The translations under genes were made by a program, and so were the position numbers. The notes beneath the pieces are model-generated. The model was not told the DNA's origin. It worked only from the letters and a program-made list of their open reading frames with translations, and did not search any database. DNA of 64,000 bases from Lachnospira eligens. GTDB lineage: Bacteria > Bacillota > Clostridia > Lachnospirales > Lachnospiraceae. The stretch is taken from positions 167,709-231,708 of the forward strand of contig NZ_WKRD01000006.1 in NCBI RefSeq assembly GCF_009680455.1. The letters are read 5' to 3'. Of this stretch, positions 53,328 to 61,821 are shown one piece after another. How positions within the stretch are numbered: the stretch's first letter is position 1; every line of letters begins with the position of its first letter.

Positions 53328-53455
53328 AAAAAGGCATTGAGGGGAATTTGAGCAGGAATTGAGAAAAAAGATATATTGTGCTTACGTTCTTCATGTACTC
53401 TTGTTGTGATTTCATTGTTTTTTATCGTATAATATGGATACTGGAGGTGGTTTGG

Positions 53456-54130
53456 ATGAAATACAAGATTTTAGTTGTCGATGATGATAAAGAATTGGTG
53501 AAAATGCTTTGTAGTTATTTTAATATGAAACAATATGAAACCATTACGGCTACAGATGGAATGGAAGCATTAAATAAAATAAAAATGAAACCGGATATTA
53601 TTTTGTTGGATATCAATATGCCACGCATGGATGGGATTGAAGTATGTCGTCTGATACGCAGTAAAGTGTTATGTCCAATTTTATTTCTGACAGCAAGAGT
53701 TGACGAAGATGATAAAATTAATGGGTTGCTTTCAGGTGGGGATGATTATATTACGAAACCATTTAGTCTTCGGGAGTTGGAAGCAAGGATTGTCACAAAC
53801 ATAAAGAGAGAAGAAAGGCATCAACAAAAAACGGAATACCGTTTCATGGATGAAATGCTGATTGATTATTCTGAAAAAATAGTAGCTATAGCTGGACACA
53901 GGATGGAGTTCACAAAAATTGAATATCAGATTATTGAATTCTTATCCATGCATCCAGGGCAGGTGTTTGATAAAGAACGTATATATGCACAAGTCTGTGG
54001 ATATGATGCGGAAGGGGACAGTAGAACGATAACGGAATTAGTACGGCGTATAAGGAAAAAAATAGCGGATTATTCAGAAAAAGAATACATAGAAACTGTA
54101 TGGGGGATTGGATACCGATGGAAAAAATAA
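53456..54130 (+). CDS. OmpR-family response regulator
   Basis: 224 residues. Receiver domain with acidic pocket (VVDDDKE), phosphorylated Asp in LLDINMPRMDG and Lys in ITKPFS. The winged-helix DNA-binding domain ends ETVWGIGYRWKK. GGAGGTGG precedes the ATG. A likely promoter (TATAAT at 53428-53433) precedes it. The kinase gene overlaps by 13 bp. Regulates the ABC exporter cluster behind it, by analogy with peptide-sensing systems. Confidence 0.93.
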   Translation: MKYKILVVDDDKELVKMLCSYFNMKQYETITATDGMEALNKIKMKPDIILLDINMPRMDGIEVCRLIRSKVLCPILFLTARVDEDDKINGLLSGGDDYITKPFSLRELEARIVTNIKREERHQQKTEYRFMDEMLIDYSEKIVAIAGHRMEFTKIEYQIIEFLSMHPGQVFDKERIYAQVCGYDAEGDSRTITELVRRIRKKIADYSEKEYIETVWGIGYRWKK

Positions 54131-55296
54131 GAAACTTGTCACTGAAAAAAACAATTCTGCTTTATTTTGTGATCAGCTTAACGGCAGCATTTCTGTTATC
54201 TGGATTTACAGTTCATTTTGCAGGAAATATGCAGAATAAAATATGGGAAAAATATATTGATTATGCAGATTATACGGACGTGTTTCAGCAATATGGAAAG
54301 AAATACGAGATTGAGATATCAAGACCTAATCAATCGCAGATGAATCGTTTGGACTATCATCTTTCGGAAATGTGTGACTTTATGGAAACATATTCGGTAC
54401 TGATTTTTTCGATTGTTGGGAGTGTTGTTGCGGTATTCTTTTTTTATAAAAATAAGTTAAAGACACCTCTACAGGAACTAAAAGATGCCTCACAAATGAT
54501 TGCAGATAATGAACTGGATTTTCATGTGTCCTATGAAAATAAAGATGAGATGGGAACTTTGTGTAAAGAATTTGAAATGATGCGAAGTGATTTAGCAGAT
54601 AACAACAGAAAGATGTGGCGAATGATTGATGACGAGAAGGCTTTGCGGAATGCAATTGCACATGATATACGTTCTCCACTTTCCATATTGCGTGGGTATC
54701 AGGAAATGCTCTTAGAGTTTGTTTCTGCCGAGAGTATAAAAACAGAGGATGTTATTGATATCTTACAAACAGGCATGTATCAGATTGACCGTATAGAGCA
54801 TTTCACGGAAAACATGAGAAAAATGTCCCATTTAGAACAGAGGGAACTGCAATGCTCAGAGATAGAGTTATCGGAACTGGCAAAAAAGATTGAGGCAGAA
54901 GCTGCCATGCTGTCCAAGAAGGAAAGTAAATTATGTAAGGTAGAAAGAGTGCAGGAACAAAACATTGTGAAAGTGGATGAGGAACTTGTCATGGAAGTGA
55001 CAGACAACTTACTGGAAAATGCGGTTCGATATGCACAAAAAAGTATTGCTTTGCAGATAAAGAAAAAGGATGGTTTTCTTATAATTTCTGTTGAAGATGA
55101 TGGAATAGGATTTGTGGATACTGAGGAAAAAGTAACAGAGCCATTTTATCATAAGAATCCACAAGATGATTTAAAGCATTTTGGCCTTGGTATGTATATT
55201 TCTCGTATTTTCTGTGAAAAGCATGGAGGAAATTTGAAAATATATAATGCCAGACAAGGCGGTGCTCATGTAGAAGCTCTTTTCAAAGCTGAATAA
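54118..55296 (+). CDS. Sensor histidine kinase
   Basis: 392 residues from ATG 54118. Two transmembrane helices (about 10-30 and 95-115) enclose a short external loop. HAMP-like region, then the H-box NAIAHDIRSPLS, N-box TDNLLENAVRYA, G1 EDDGIGF and G2 FGLGMYISR. The short loop of under 70 residues is like those of kinases that sense cell-envelope damage through a partner transporter. Overlaps the regulator by 13 bp and is followed by a terminator. Confidence 0.93.
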   Translation: MEKIRNLSLKKTILLYFVISLTAAFLLSGFTVHFAGNMQNKIWEKYIDYADYTDVFQQYGKKYEIEISRPNQSQMNRLDYHLSEMCDFMETYSVLIFSIVGSVVAVFFFYKNKLKTPLQELKDASQMIADNELDFHVSYENKDEMGTLCKEFEMMRSDLADNNRKMWRMIDDEKALRNAIAHDIRSPLSILRGYQEMLLEFVSAESIKTEDVIDILQTGMYQIDRIEHFTENMRKMSHLEQRELQCSEIELSELAKKIEAEAAMLSKKESKLCKVERVQEQNIVKVDEELVMEVTDNLLENAVRYAQKSIALQIKKKDGFLIISVEDDGIGFVDTEEKVTEPFYHKNPQDDLKHFGLGMYISRIFCEKHGGNLKIYNARQGGAHVEALFKAE

Positions 55297-55308
55297 AAAT
55301 ACTTTATA

Positions 55309-55346
55309 AGGCTGAAATCACAAATAAAGTGGTTTTAGTCTTTTTT
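55309..55346 (+). terminator. Terminator or attenuator between kinase and ABC genes
   Basis: GGCTGAAATCAC pairs with GTGGTTTTAGTC (G-U pairs included), followed by T6. The ABC genes may be expressed by read-through or from an internal promoter. Confidence 0.75.
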
Positions 55347-55412
55347 GTTGTGAATTTATTGAGAATTGATTTGTATGATGTTGTTAAAGAAATAAAGAAA
55401 GGAAGAGATACA

Positions 55413-56483
55413 ATGAAAACAATCATAAAAAGAAGTATACTTGATTATTTAAAGAACCCTGTTTTGTGGATTGGCTTGATTATTATAGTTGCCAGTATGT
55501 ATCAATGTCTGTCATCGTATTTGCAAATTCATTATATCAAACAGAATGAACAGATCACACAAAATGACGTAGCATTGGAAGATGCTGATGTCATGGATGG
55601 GTACATTCCCACATCTGATGATAAAGAAAGAAGAAGGGAGTGGGAAGATACGATCAAAGAGACGTTAATGGACACCTCCAAAAATGGTTTTGGATTTAGC
55701 AGGCAGGAAGCAGATCATGTAATGAAAGAAATTCAGAATATGGATGTAAAGACTGCTTCTGAGTTTTTGGAATCCCAATATGGCTATTATAATGCAATAT
55801 ATGCTTATGAGGACCTTGAAATTCATAAGGGGACAGCAGAAGAAATCAATCATTATATCGAGCGGAAATTATCCGAACATTCTTTTTCCTGGTACTTTGC
55901 CAAAAAATTTACGGATTTTGCAGGATTGCATATGGCCTTTTTTGCAACAGTCTTGCTATCATTTTTATTTATTCAGGATACACGAAAAAGTACCTATGAA
56001 TTATTACATACAAAGCCTGTTACGGCAGTCCAATATATATGTGGGAAAGTAATAAGCGGATTCATTAGTATGCTGGGAGTATTAGTGATTTTGAATGTTA
56101 TATTCTTTATGCTGTGTTTGAAAACGTCTTTAGAATCGGGCTTTCCAGTAACACTAATTGATTTTTGCGTGAATTCTCTGATCTATATTGTTCCAAATCT
56201 TTTGATGATATGTTGTGTCTATACAATTACAGCAGTAATATTTAAAAATCCGCTTCCGGCAGCACCAATCTTGTTTTTACACATTATATATTCAAATATG
56301 CTGACCATGAAGAATGATATTTATTATATGAGACCGTTCTCTATTATGGTGCGATTCCCTGGCAGATTTTTTGAAACACATGCAGCCAAAATGTCAAACA
56401 TAAATCAGATTATTCTTGTAATTTCATCAGTTATATTAGTATGTATTTCTGTTACAATCTGGAAAAGGAGGAGGGTTCATTGA
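55413..56483 (+). CDS. ABC-2-type permease subunit 1
   Basis: 356 residues with an N-terminal helix, a large external loop of about 120 residues and five C-terminal helices (FFATVLLSFLFIQD, ISGFISMLGVLVILNVIFFML and others), the layout of lantibiotic-type ABC-2 exporters. An AAAGGAAGAG site precedes ATG 55413; a frame from 55329 runs into the terminator and is rejected. Partner of the next two genes. Confidence 0.82.
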   Translation: MKTIIKRSILDYLKNPVLWIGLIIIVASMYQCLSSYLQIHYIKQNEQITQNDVALEDADVMDGYIPTSDDKERRREWEDTIKETLMDTSKNGFGFSRQEADHVMKEIQNMDVKTASEFLESQYGYYNAIYAYEDLEIHKGTAEEINHYIERKLSEHSFSWYFAKKFTDFAGLHMAFFATVLLSFLFIQDTRKSTYELLHTKPVTAVQYICGKVISGFISMLGVLVILNVIFFMLCLKTSLESGFPVTLIDFCVNSLIYIVPNLLMICCVYTITAVIFKNPLPAAPILFLHIIYSNMLTMKNDIYYMRPFSIMVRFPGRFFETHAAKMSNINQIILVISSVILVCISVTIWKRRRVH

Positions 56484-57136
56484 AAACGGAACTAAAAAAC
56501 TGCCTGCCATTATATAAGATTTTTTATTCATGCGCATTTATACTGATATTGTGTGCTATTCATCCGATTATATACTATGAAGAAATCGGTTCAGCGATTC
56601 AGTCTCCAATAGCATTTTTAACAATTATTTTTTGTAGTGACACATATTTGATGGAAGTAAAAAGTAAGCGTGCCGATGTATTTCATTTGTATGATCAAAA
56701 AAAGCAGTTAAAAGTAATATCACAGAGAGTGTGCGTTCAAATATTATATTTATTAATACTTTCCTGTGTTGGATATGTTTTATTTTTCTGGCAAAAACCG
56801 GGCAGTGTAAACGAAGGCGTTTCGGGCACTCTGATATTCCTTTTATTTTTCATTGCAATGTTCGGAACCATCTGGCTTTGGAGTATATGCTCTGTGATTT
56901 TGTGTACATTGCTTGGAAATATGTGGGCAGGTATAGGATGCTTATTTGGAATTGTCATTGGACTTATATCAAAAGCGGGAAGTTCATTTTTCGGAAATCT
57001 GGGATTGTTTTCTTTCAGCTTTTGTGAACCTACTCAATTAATGTCCGAGAGTTGGATTTATGGAACGCTTGTGTCTTTTATAGCGGGGCTGTTTTTATTT
57101 GCAGTATTACCAATGACTTTAAAGAAAAGAGGATAG
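56480..57136 (+). CDS. ABC-2-type permease subunit 2
   Basis: 218 residues, about six transmembrane helices. The most likely start is TTG 56480 (GAGGAGGG upstream; overlaps the previous stop as TTGA), giving translational coupling. An ATG at 56441 has no ribosome site. It forms the exporter's second membrane subunit with the 55413 gene. Confidence 0.78.
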   Translation: MKTELKNCLPLYKIFYSCAFILILCAIHPIIYYEEIGSAIQSPIAFLTIIFCSDTYLMEVKSKRADVFHLYDQKKQLKVISQRVCVQILYLLILSCVGYVLFFWQKPGSVNEGVSGTLIFLLFFIAMFGTIWLWSICSVILCTLLGNMWAGIGCLFGIVIGLISKAGSSFFGNLGLFSFSFCEPTQLMSESWIYGTLVSFIAGLFLFAVLPMTLKKRG

Positions 57137-57139
57137 ATT

Positions 57140-58012
57140 ATGAGTATTAGAATAAATGATTTAACAGTTAGATTTAAAAATGGTGTAGTTGCAGTAAATA
57201 AGGCATCTCTTGAAATACCTAAGGGAATTTACGGACTTTTGGGTGAGAATGGTGCCGGAAAAACCACTTTGATGAGGGTTCTTACAACTGTTTTAAAACA
57301 AACGGAAGGAATGGTTTCCCTTGATGGAATTCTGTATAACGAGGGAAATTATGAGAAAATACAGAAAAAGATTGGTTATCTTCCACAGGAAATCGACTTA
57401 TATCCGAATCTTACGGTGAAAGAATGTCTTGTATATATGGGGGGACTGTCAGGAGTAGCCAGAAATGACCTCGAACAAAGAATTACCTATTATCTGGAAA
57501 AGACTTCTCTTACAGAGCATCAGAATAAAAAAATGCGGCAATTATCTGGTGGTATGAAGAGACGTGTCGGACTCATACAGGCACTTCTTAATAATCCGGA
57601 TTTTTTGATTATTGATGAACCTACCACCGGGTTAGATCCGGAAGAAAGAATCAGGATCCGCAATCTTTTGGTTGATTTTTCAAAGGATAGAACTGTGCTG
57701 TTTTCCACTCATGTAGTAGAAGATTTAGCAGCAACCTGTACACAGCTTGCCATTATGAAAAAGGGAAGTTTTTTATATTCTGGAAGCGTGAGTGGGTTGC
57801 TGGAAAATGCAAAGGGCTGTGTTTGGAATTGTACGGTACAAAATGCAGAAGAAGCCCGTTTGTTAGAAGCCAATTATTCTATATCATCTAAGCAGTATGT
57901 AGAAAATGGAATTCATATGAAAGTATTAAGCAAAGGAAAGCCAAATGAGAATTGTGTCCTGGATAATGATATCACTTTGGAAGATGCATATATTTATTTG
58001 ACGAATAGTTGA
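57140..58012 (+). CDS. ABC exporter ATP-binding subunit
   Basis: 290 residues. Walker A GENGAGKTT, signature LSGGMKRRVG, Walker B FLIIDEPTTGLD and switch His FSTHVVEDL. The C-terminal 80 residues are a regulatory extension. It starts 3 bp after the second permease gene. With the permeases and the two-component system it forms a self-contained sensing-and-export module, probably against antimicrobial peptides or cell-wall inhibitors; the substrate cannot be assigned. Confidence 0.94.
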   Translation: MSIRINDLTVRFKNGVVAVNKASLEIPKGIYGLLGENGAGKTTLMRVLTTVLKQTEGMVSLDGILYNEGNYEKIQKKIGYLPQEIDLYPNLTVKECLVYMGGLSGVARNDLEQRITYYLEKTSLTEHQNKKMRQLSGGMKRRVGLIQALLNNPDFLIIDEPTTGLDPEERIRIRNLLVDFSKDRTVLFSTHVVEDLAATCTQLAIMKKGSFLYSGSVSGLLENAKGCVWNCTVQNAEEARLLEANYSISSKQYVENGIHMKVLSKGKPNENCVLDNDITLEDAYIYLTNS

Positions 58013-58018
58013 ATATAA

Positions 58019-58040
58019 CGGCGGGCAAGTTGCCCGCCGC
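58019..58040. terminator. Hairpin between convergent ABC and STAND genes
   Basis: GGCGGGCAA pairs with TTGCCCGCC (58020-58038). No T-run on the plus side, but likely terminates both. Confidence 0.7.
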
Positions 58041-58049
58041 AAATTATGC

Positions 58050-60362
58050 TTATTTTGTTAAAAGACCGGATAGATTTTTTCCAATGCAAAATCCAATCTG
58101 TGGATATAACTCCTGAATTTCCTGATATTTTGCTTCAATCATTTCTGGTTCATCAGCCCAGATCTTTTCATATATTTTGAAAGCTCTTTTAAAATGTGTT
58201 TTGGCTTGCGGAAGATTGGCAGTCATCAGATAAATGGTTCCAAGGGTTTCCTGTACTTTGGCATAATCCAGACAGTCATCGGAATGGTATTCCTTGATGA
58301 TGCCGGATAATTTTTGCAATTCAGAGATGCCTCTTTCGGGTTCCTGCTGTTCTGTCAGGAACATTGCATAATTGGCAATCTGAGGTATGCTGTCATTTAT
58401 ATGAAGCAGGTTAAATTGGTCAAGCAGTGAGATACTTTTTTCCATGTGTTCTCTTGCAAGATCGGGATGACCGTTCATGCGGTAAAGTCCACCGAGATTG
58501 GCATGAAGGTTGGAAACAAGGCGAGCATTGTCAGCAGTGATATTTTCTATCTGGGCAAGTGCATCCTTTTCCAGTTTTATTGCTTTTTCTGGCTTGATTT
58601 CAAGAGTAGCCTGAAAATCCAGTAACAATGCCCGGTCAGAATCGGTGCCAATGTCTTTAGGCTTCAAAAAATTTTTTAATTCCTGAATGATTTCTTTCAT
58701 ACCTTTCTGGTAATTATAATTATCCATATATGGAAAAACATTTTCCAGAAAAAGTAGATATTTTGGTATATCATCTTTTTCAATCAATTCTATGATGTTT
58801 CCTGCTGTCTGAAACAGCTTCTTGTAATAATCGACTTCAATTCCATGCATTAAACATATTTTCTGTAAAGAATCCAGTAATATGTGACAGCTACTTACAG
58901 ATGGTTTTGTCTCTGAAAGGGCAATTTCCTTAATCATAGGATGCAGGGAGATTGTGTGACGTGTAGTTGTCTGCACAAAACCAGTTTCAATCAAGTCGTT
59001 AATTTCATTTAAGGTAGGCAGTTCCAGCCATTTGGCGAATATGCGGGCAGAAATACCAGTGTAAGGAAGAAAACACAAATTGCACATGATATCCTGCTGT
59101 TTTCGGGATAAAGCATATAGTGAAAATAGAGTATGGATATGACTATAATAAGTGGCTTTACTGCTTTGACCATCCTTGATTATCTTAATTTTATCTTCAT
59201 TATCGAGAGATGCTCTTTCTTCCTGAAGTTTTGCTAATAACTGACCTGGAGTTGAAATTCCATTTTCCAAAAGTTTTGCAGCCAGTTCTACAGCAAAAGT
59301 ATGATAGTGTACGGTCTCTATAATTTTTTCGACGGTCGAACGATACTTGTCTGCTTCTGAATAAAATGCAGATGTCAGTTGGAAAAGAATGTTTATATCC
59401 TGTATTTCTTTTAATTGAAAAGTACAGTATTCATTCAGATTACTTCTGGTCGTAAATAAAATCTGGCAGCGATATTTTAATACTACTGACAGAAAGCTGT
59501 CCTGTGTGGCAGTGACATTAAAATTATCTATGATAAGCAGAGTATCAGATTTCAGGGAACGCAGGAAACGGTTATGTCTTTGAAACCGTTCCTGTTCAGT
59601 GCTTTCCGGAAGATCGTCAATAAAATCCATGTCAGTAATGTCCTGATGAAGATTGCCGGTATATTCTACATAAAGGATATTGGTGTATTGCTTTATGTAC
59701 TGCTTTGCGTAGGCTTTGGCAAGTTCACTTTTTCCGATTCCGGCGATTCCGCAAAGAAAAACATGACGGTTTTCCTCAAGCATGGTATATAATTCTTCTA
59801 GTTCTTTATCTCTTCCGATAAAATGACGGCATGGTTTCGGAACCTCACTGTCCATAATATAATCCAGCACAATAGGGGATAAAGCGCCTCCGGCGAGCAG
59901 CTTCTGATTTTTGGTATTACGTTTGATGAATTGGCGTTCCATGCCAAAAGAAATCAGTTTTGCAAGAAACAGCAGTCTTGAACTGGCTGGTTTATATAAG
60001 GGAGTCAGATTTTTCTTTTTCGCATCTGAGATGCTGTCATCCTGAATGAATAAAGTGTAAATATCTTGTATAGCCATATTACAGTCAGACATCAGTGGAA
60101 GAAGATTCTGGTGGATGGTATGGGCTAATTTTTCCTGATTGGATGGCTTGGAATAGTAAGCGGATATTTTAGGACTGATTTTAGCCTGACCAGTCATCCA
60201 GCGGCAAACCAGACCGTTATCCATTGAAAAATCCTGATTTGCCGGATCATCCATAAAATCTTCAAATAATTCGTATAAAAAATCAGGCTGACTCATTTGA
60301 TTACTTTCGCTGATATGATTTTTTAAGCAAGTGCTAATAGAAGAAAAATCGCATCGATTCAA
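58050..60362 (-). CDS. STAND NTPase with NB-ARC and TPR repeats, 770 aa
   Basis: An N-terminal domain of about 180 residues matches nothing I recognise. The NB-ARC core spans about 185-470: Walker A CGIAGIGKSELAKAY, Walker B DTLLIIDNFNV and the sensor motif FTTRSN. Residues about 560-770 form TPR repeats (YAKVQETLGTIYLM, ANLPQAKTHFKRAFKIYEK). STAND proteins are ligand-sensing switches; bacterial ones act as regulators (AfsR/MalT) or as anti-phage sensors (Avs). No effector nuclease or protease is fused, and the N-terminus could hide one. Similar genes sit in Tn1549-like elements. Runs opposite to the ABC module. Confidence 0.83.
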   Translation of the reverse strand: MNRCDFSSISTCLKNHISESNQMSQPDFLYELFEDFMDDPANQDFSMDNGLVCRWMTGQAKISPKISAYYSKPSNQEKLAHTIHQNLLPLMSDCNMAIQDIYTLFIQDDSISDAKKKNLTPLYKPASSRLLFLAKLISFGMERQFIKRNTKNQKLLAGGALSPIVLDYIMDSEVPKPCRHFIGRDKELEELYTMLEENRHVFLCGIAGIGKSELAKAYAKQYIKQYTNILYVEYTGNLHQDITDMDFIDDLPESTEQERFQRHNRFLRSLKSDTLLIIDNFNVTATQDSFLSVVLKYRCQILFTTRSNLNEYCTFQLKEIQDINILFQLTSAFYSEADKYRSTVEKIIETVHYHTFAVELAAKLLENGISTPGQLLAKLQEERASLDNEDKIKIIKDGQSSKATYYSHIHTLFSLYALSRKQQDIMCNLCFLPYTGISARIFAKWLELPTLNEINDLIETGFVQTTTRHTISLHPMIKEIALSETKPSVSSCHILLDSLQKICLMHGIEVDYYKKLFQTAGNIIELIEKDDIPKYLLFLENVFPYMDNYNYQKGMKEIIQELKNFLKPKDIGTDSDRALLLDFQATLEIKPEKAIKLEKDALAQIENITADNARLVSNLHANLGGLYRMNGHPDLAREHMEKSISLLDQFNLLHINDSIPQIANYAMFLTEQQEPERGISELQKLSGIIKEYHSDDCLDYAKVQETLGTIYLMTANLPQAKTHFKRAFKIYEKIWADEPEMIEAKYQEIQELYPQIGFCIGKNLSGLLTK

Positions 60363-60545
60363 TAGAAATTCCCCTTTCGTAGTTAAGATTGAGTATATCT
60401 ATCATAACACGAACATATATTCGATTCAAGAAAATACGGATATTTTTAAAGTGATTGTGTCAATTTACAATCAATTTCTATTCAATGTGGTTTTCAGGCA
60501 GGTTCTGTAAAATAAGCTCAGAACAAACAATAACGGGAGGAGCTT

Positions 60546-60680
60546 ATGCAACAGAATATTGAATTTGAGCGGTGCATTGATTTTCTGGTACGGATGATTG
60601 ATAAGTACGGCGAAGAAGTCCTCCGGGAGTTGGAGGAAGAAAAACAGAATAAGGAAGAAAAAGAAGCGGCAGTTTCCTGA
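60546..60680 (+). CDS. Small conserved element protein, 44 aa
   Basis: Starts MQQNIEFERCIDFLVRMIDK and continues as a charged helix (GEEVLRELEEEKQNKEEKEA). GGGAGGAG lies 6 nt before the ATG. Very similar short proteins occur in Tn1549-type elements. Soluble and helical, perhaps a DNA or protein adaptor. It runs divergently from the STAND gene and ends at a terminator. Confidence 0.7.
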   Translation: MQQNIEFERCIDFLVRMIDKYGEEVLRELEEEKQNKEEKEAAVS

Positions 60681-60713
60681 AATACAAAATGTAAATCAGA
60701 CTGTCGCTTTTTT
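60666..60713 (+). terminator. Terminator after the 44-aa gene
   Basis: GCGGCAGT (60666-60673) pairs with ACTGTCGC (60700-60707, one G-U), then T6. Confidence 0.8.
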
Positions 60714-60727
60714 CATGCATTTTTAAA

Positions 60728-61336
60728 TCAAATAAATTTTAAAAGCTGATGCAGAGTGTGTGGCTCATTATTCTGAGAAGCGGTAATACGCGTATCAAAT
60801 GGCTTGAAATGATTTTGCGTATAAAAGCTCAGAAGAAATTCATTATCTTCGCATTCAAGAAACTCCATAACGCCACCTACGGAATATTTGAGACTGGATA
60901 TGGTTTCCAGTGCAAATCCCAGTAGAATATTTCCAGGAATTCGTTTTTCCTTTGGAAGAGAATAGTTCTTTCCCAACTGGGCAATCAGGTAAGCTGCGGT
61001 AGTATAGGATTGTGTTTCTTCATCCAAAATACTGACACGGGACAGTTTTTTTGCCATTGTCTTGCTGATATTTGAAGCACGGACAGAGATTGGTTTTATT
61101 GTAAGTGAAAAATAACCAACCAGTGAAGCATCTTCAGCATCAAATACCAGATAAGTGATAGATTGATCTTTTTTGGTAAACTCAATCGCATTATGTAATA
61201 AAAAGTATTCCACATCGGGATTTTTGGGACAAGAAAAATCGGAGAGTAAGTCGTAAAGACTTTCCTCTCCGATATATGTCGGTTCGTCTTTATCCAAATA
61301 TGCCCGAATATTAACGGTAAAATATTTATCAGACAT
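60728..61336 (-). CDS. GNAT-fold toxin-like acetyltransferase
   Basis: 202 residues. The middle has ITYLVFDAEDASLVGYFSL and the C-terminal half YLIAQLGKNYSLPKEKRIPG, an acetyl-CoA-binding GNAT pattern, with LLSFYTQNHFKPFDT near the end. It overlaps the upstream 61-residue gene by 8 bp. This size, the overlap and the element location fit TacAT-like toxin-antitoxin pairs in which the GNAT acetylates charged tRNA. The partner, however, lacks a clear RHH motif, so this remains an inference. Confidence 0.65.
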   Translation of the reverse strand: MSDKYFTVNIRAYLDKDEPTYIGEESLYDLLSDFSCPKNPDVEYFLLHNAIEFTKKDQSITYLVFDAEDASLVGYFSLTIKPISVRASNISKTMAKKLSRVSILDEETQSYTTAAYLIAQLGKNYSLPKEKRIPGNILLGFALETISSLKYSVGGVMEFLECEDNEFLLSFYTQNHFKPFDTRITASQNNEPHTLHQLLKFI

Positions 61337-61514
61337 GTTTTTTCTTCCTTTTTGACATTAAAGCTAAGATTTCCTGTGGGTTCGTTAACTGACGTCCGGG
61401 AAGTGTCTGCTTTGGTGTGCGGTCACGGTCGGCTTCGTCAATTGCTGCGACAAAACGCTTTACGCTATTTGGATTGGATACGACAAAATTATGAGTAATA
61501 CTTGAAGTAGCCAT
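61329..61514 (-). CDS. Small partner of the GNAT gene, antitoxin-like, 61 aa
   Basis: MATSSITHNFVVSNPNSVKR at the N-terminus, a DEADRDRTP segment and a C-terminal LTNPQEILALMSKRKKK. A longer frame to 61673 is rejected; the ATG at 61514 has AGGAGGTGTTAGT. Similar small proteins precede GNAT genes in Firmicute elements. It overlaps the GNAT gene by 8 bp. Confidence 0.65.
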   Translation of the reverse strand: MATSSITHNFVVSNPNSVKRFVAAIDEADRDRTPKQTLPGRQLTNPQEILALMSKRKKKHV

Positions 61515-61821
61515 ACTAACACCTCCTCTTTTTTGGCTTTTTTGTGTATTTATAGTATATGCAATGTGTGATAAAAACACAATATCAAAAACAGAAATTA
61601 TTTCTAAATAATTTTCAAGCCGGACATTTATTAGACGCTTCCGGTAAGCGAACAATATTTTCGAGCCAATCATTTATAAGTCGCCAATGGTGGGCGGGCA
61701 ATATTTTGATAACAGAAATGCTCTGTATCTAACTTAATTATACGATTGGCGAAGAAATGCGTCAATAGGGAAAATAAGTATTGAAAATAGTTGGAACAAG
61801 TACTAAAATAAGGTTGGGACA
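61515..61821. other. 307-bp upstream region of the recombinase and GNAT pair
   Basis: AT-rich divergent control region. It holds an 8-bp inverted pair TCGCCAAT (61681-61688) / ATTGGCGA (61745-61752) and a repeated GCGAACAATATTTT-like motif (near 61648 and 61696). No clear sigma-A promoter. The repeats may bind the recombinase or an element regulator. Confidence 0.45.

Noticed and set aside
53236..53415. Longer N-terminus for the ParM-like protein
   Set aside because: It would translate the palindrome; the ATG at 53235 has a strong ribosome site and the actin motif at the correct distance.
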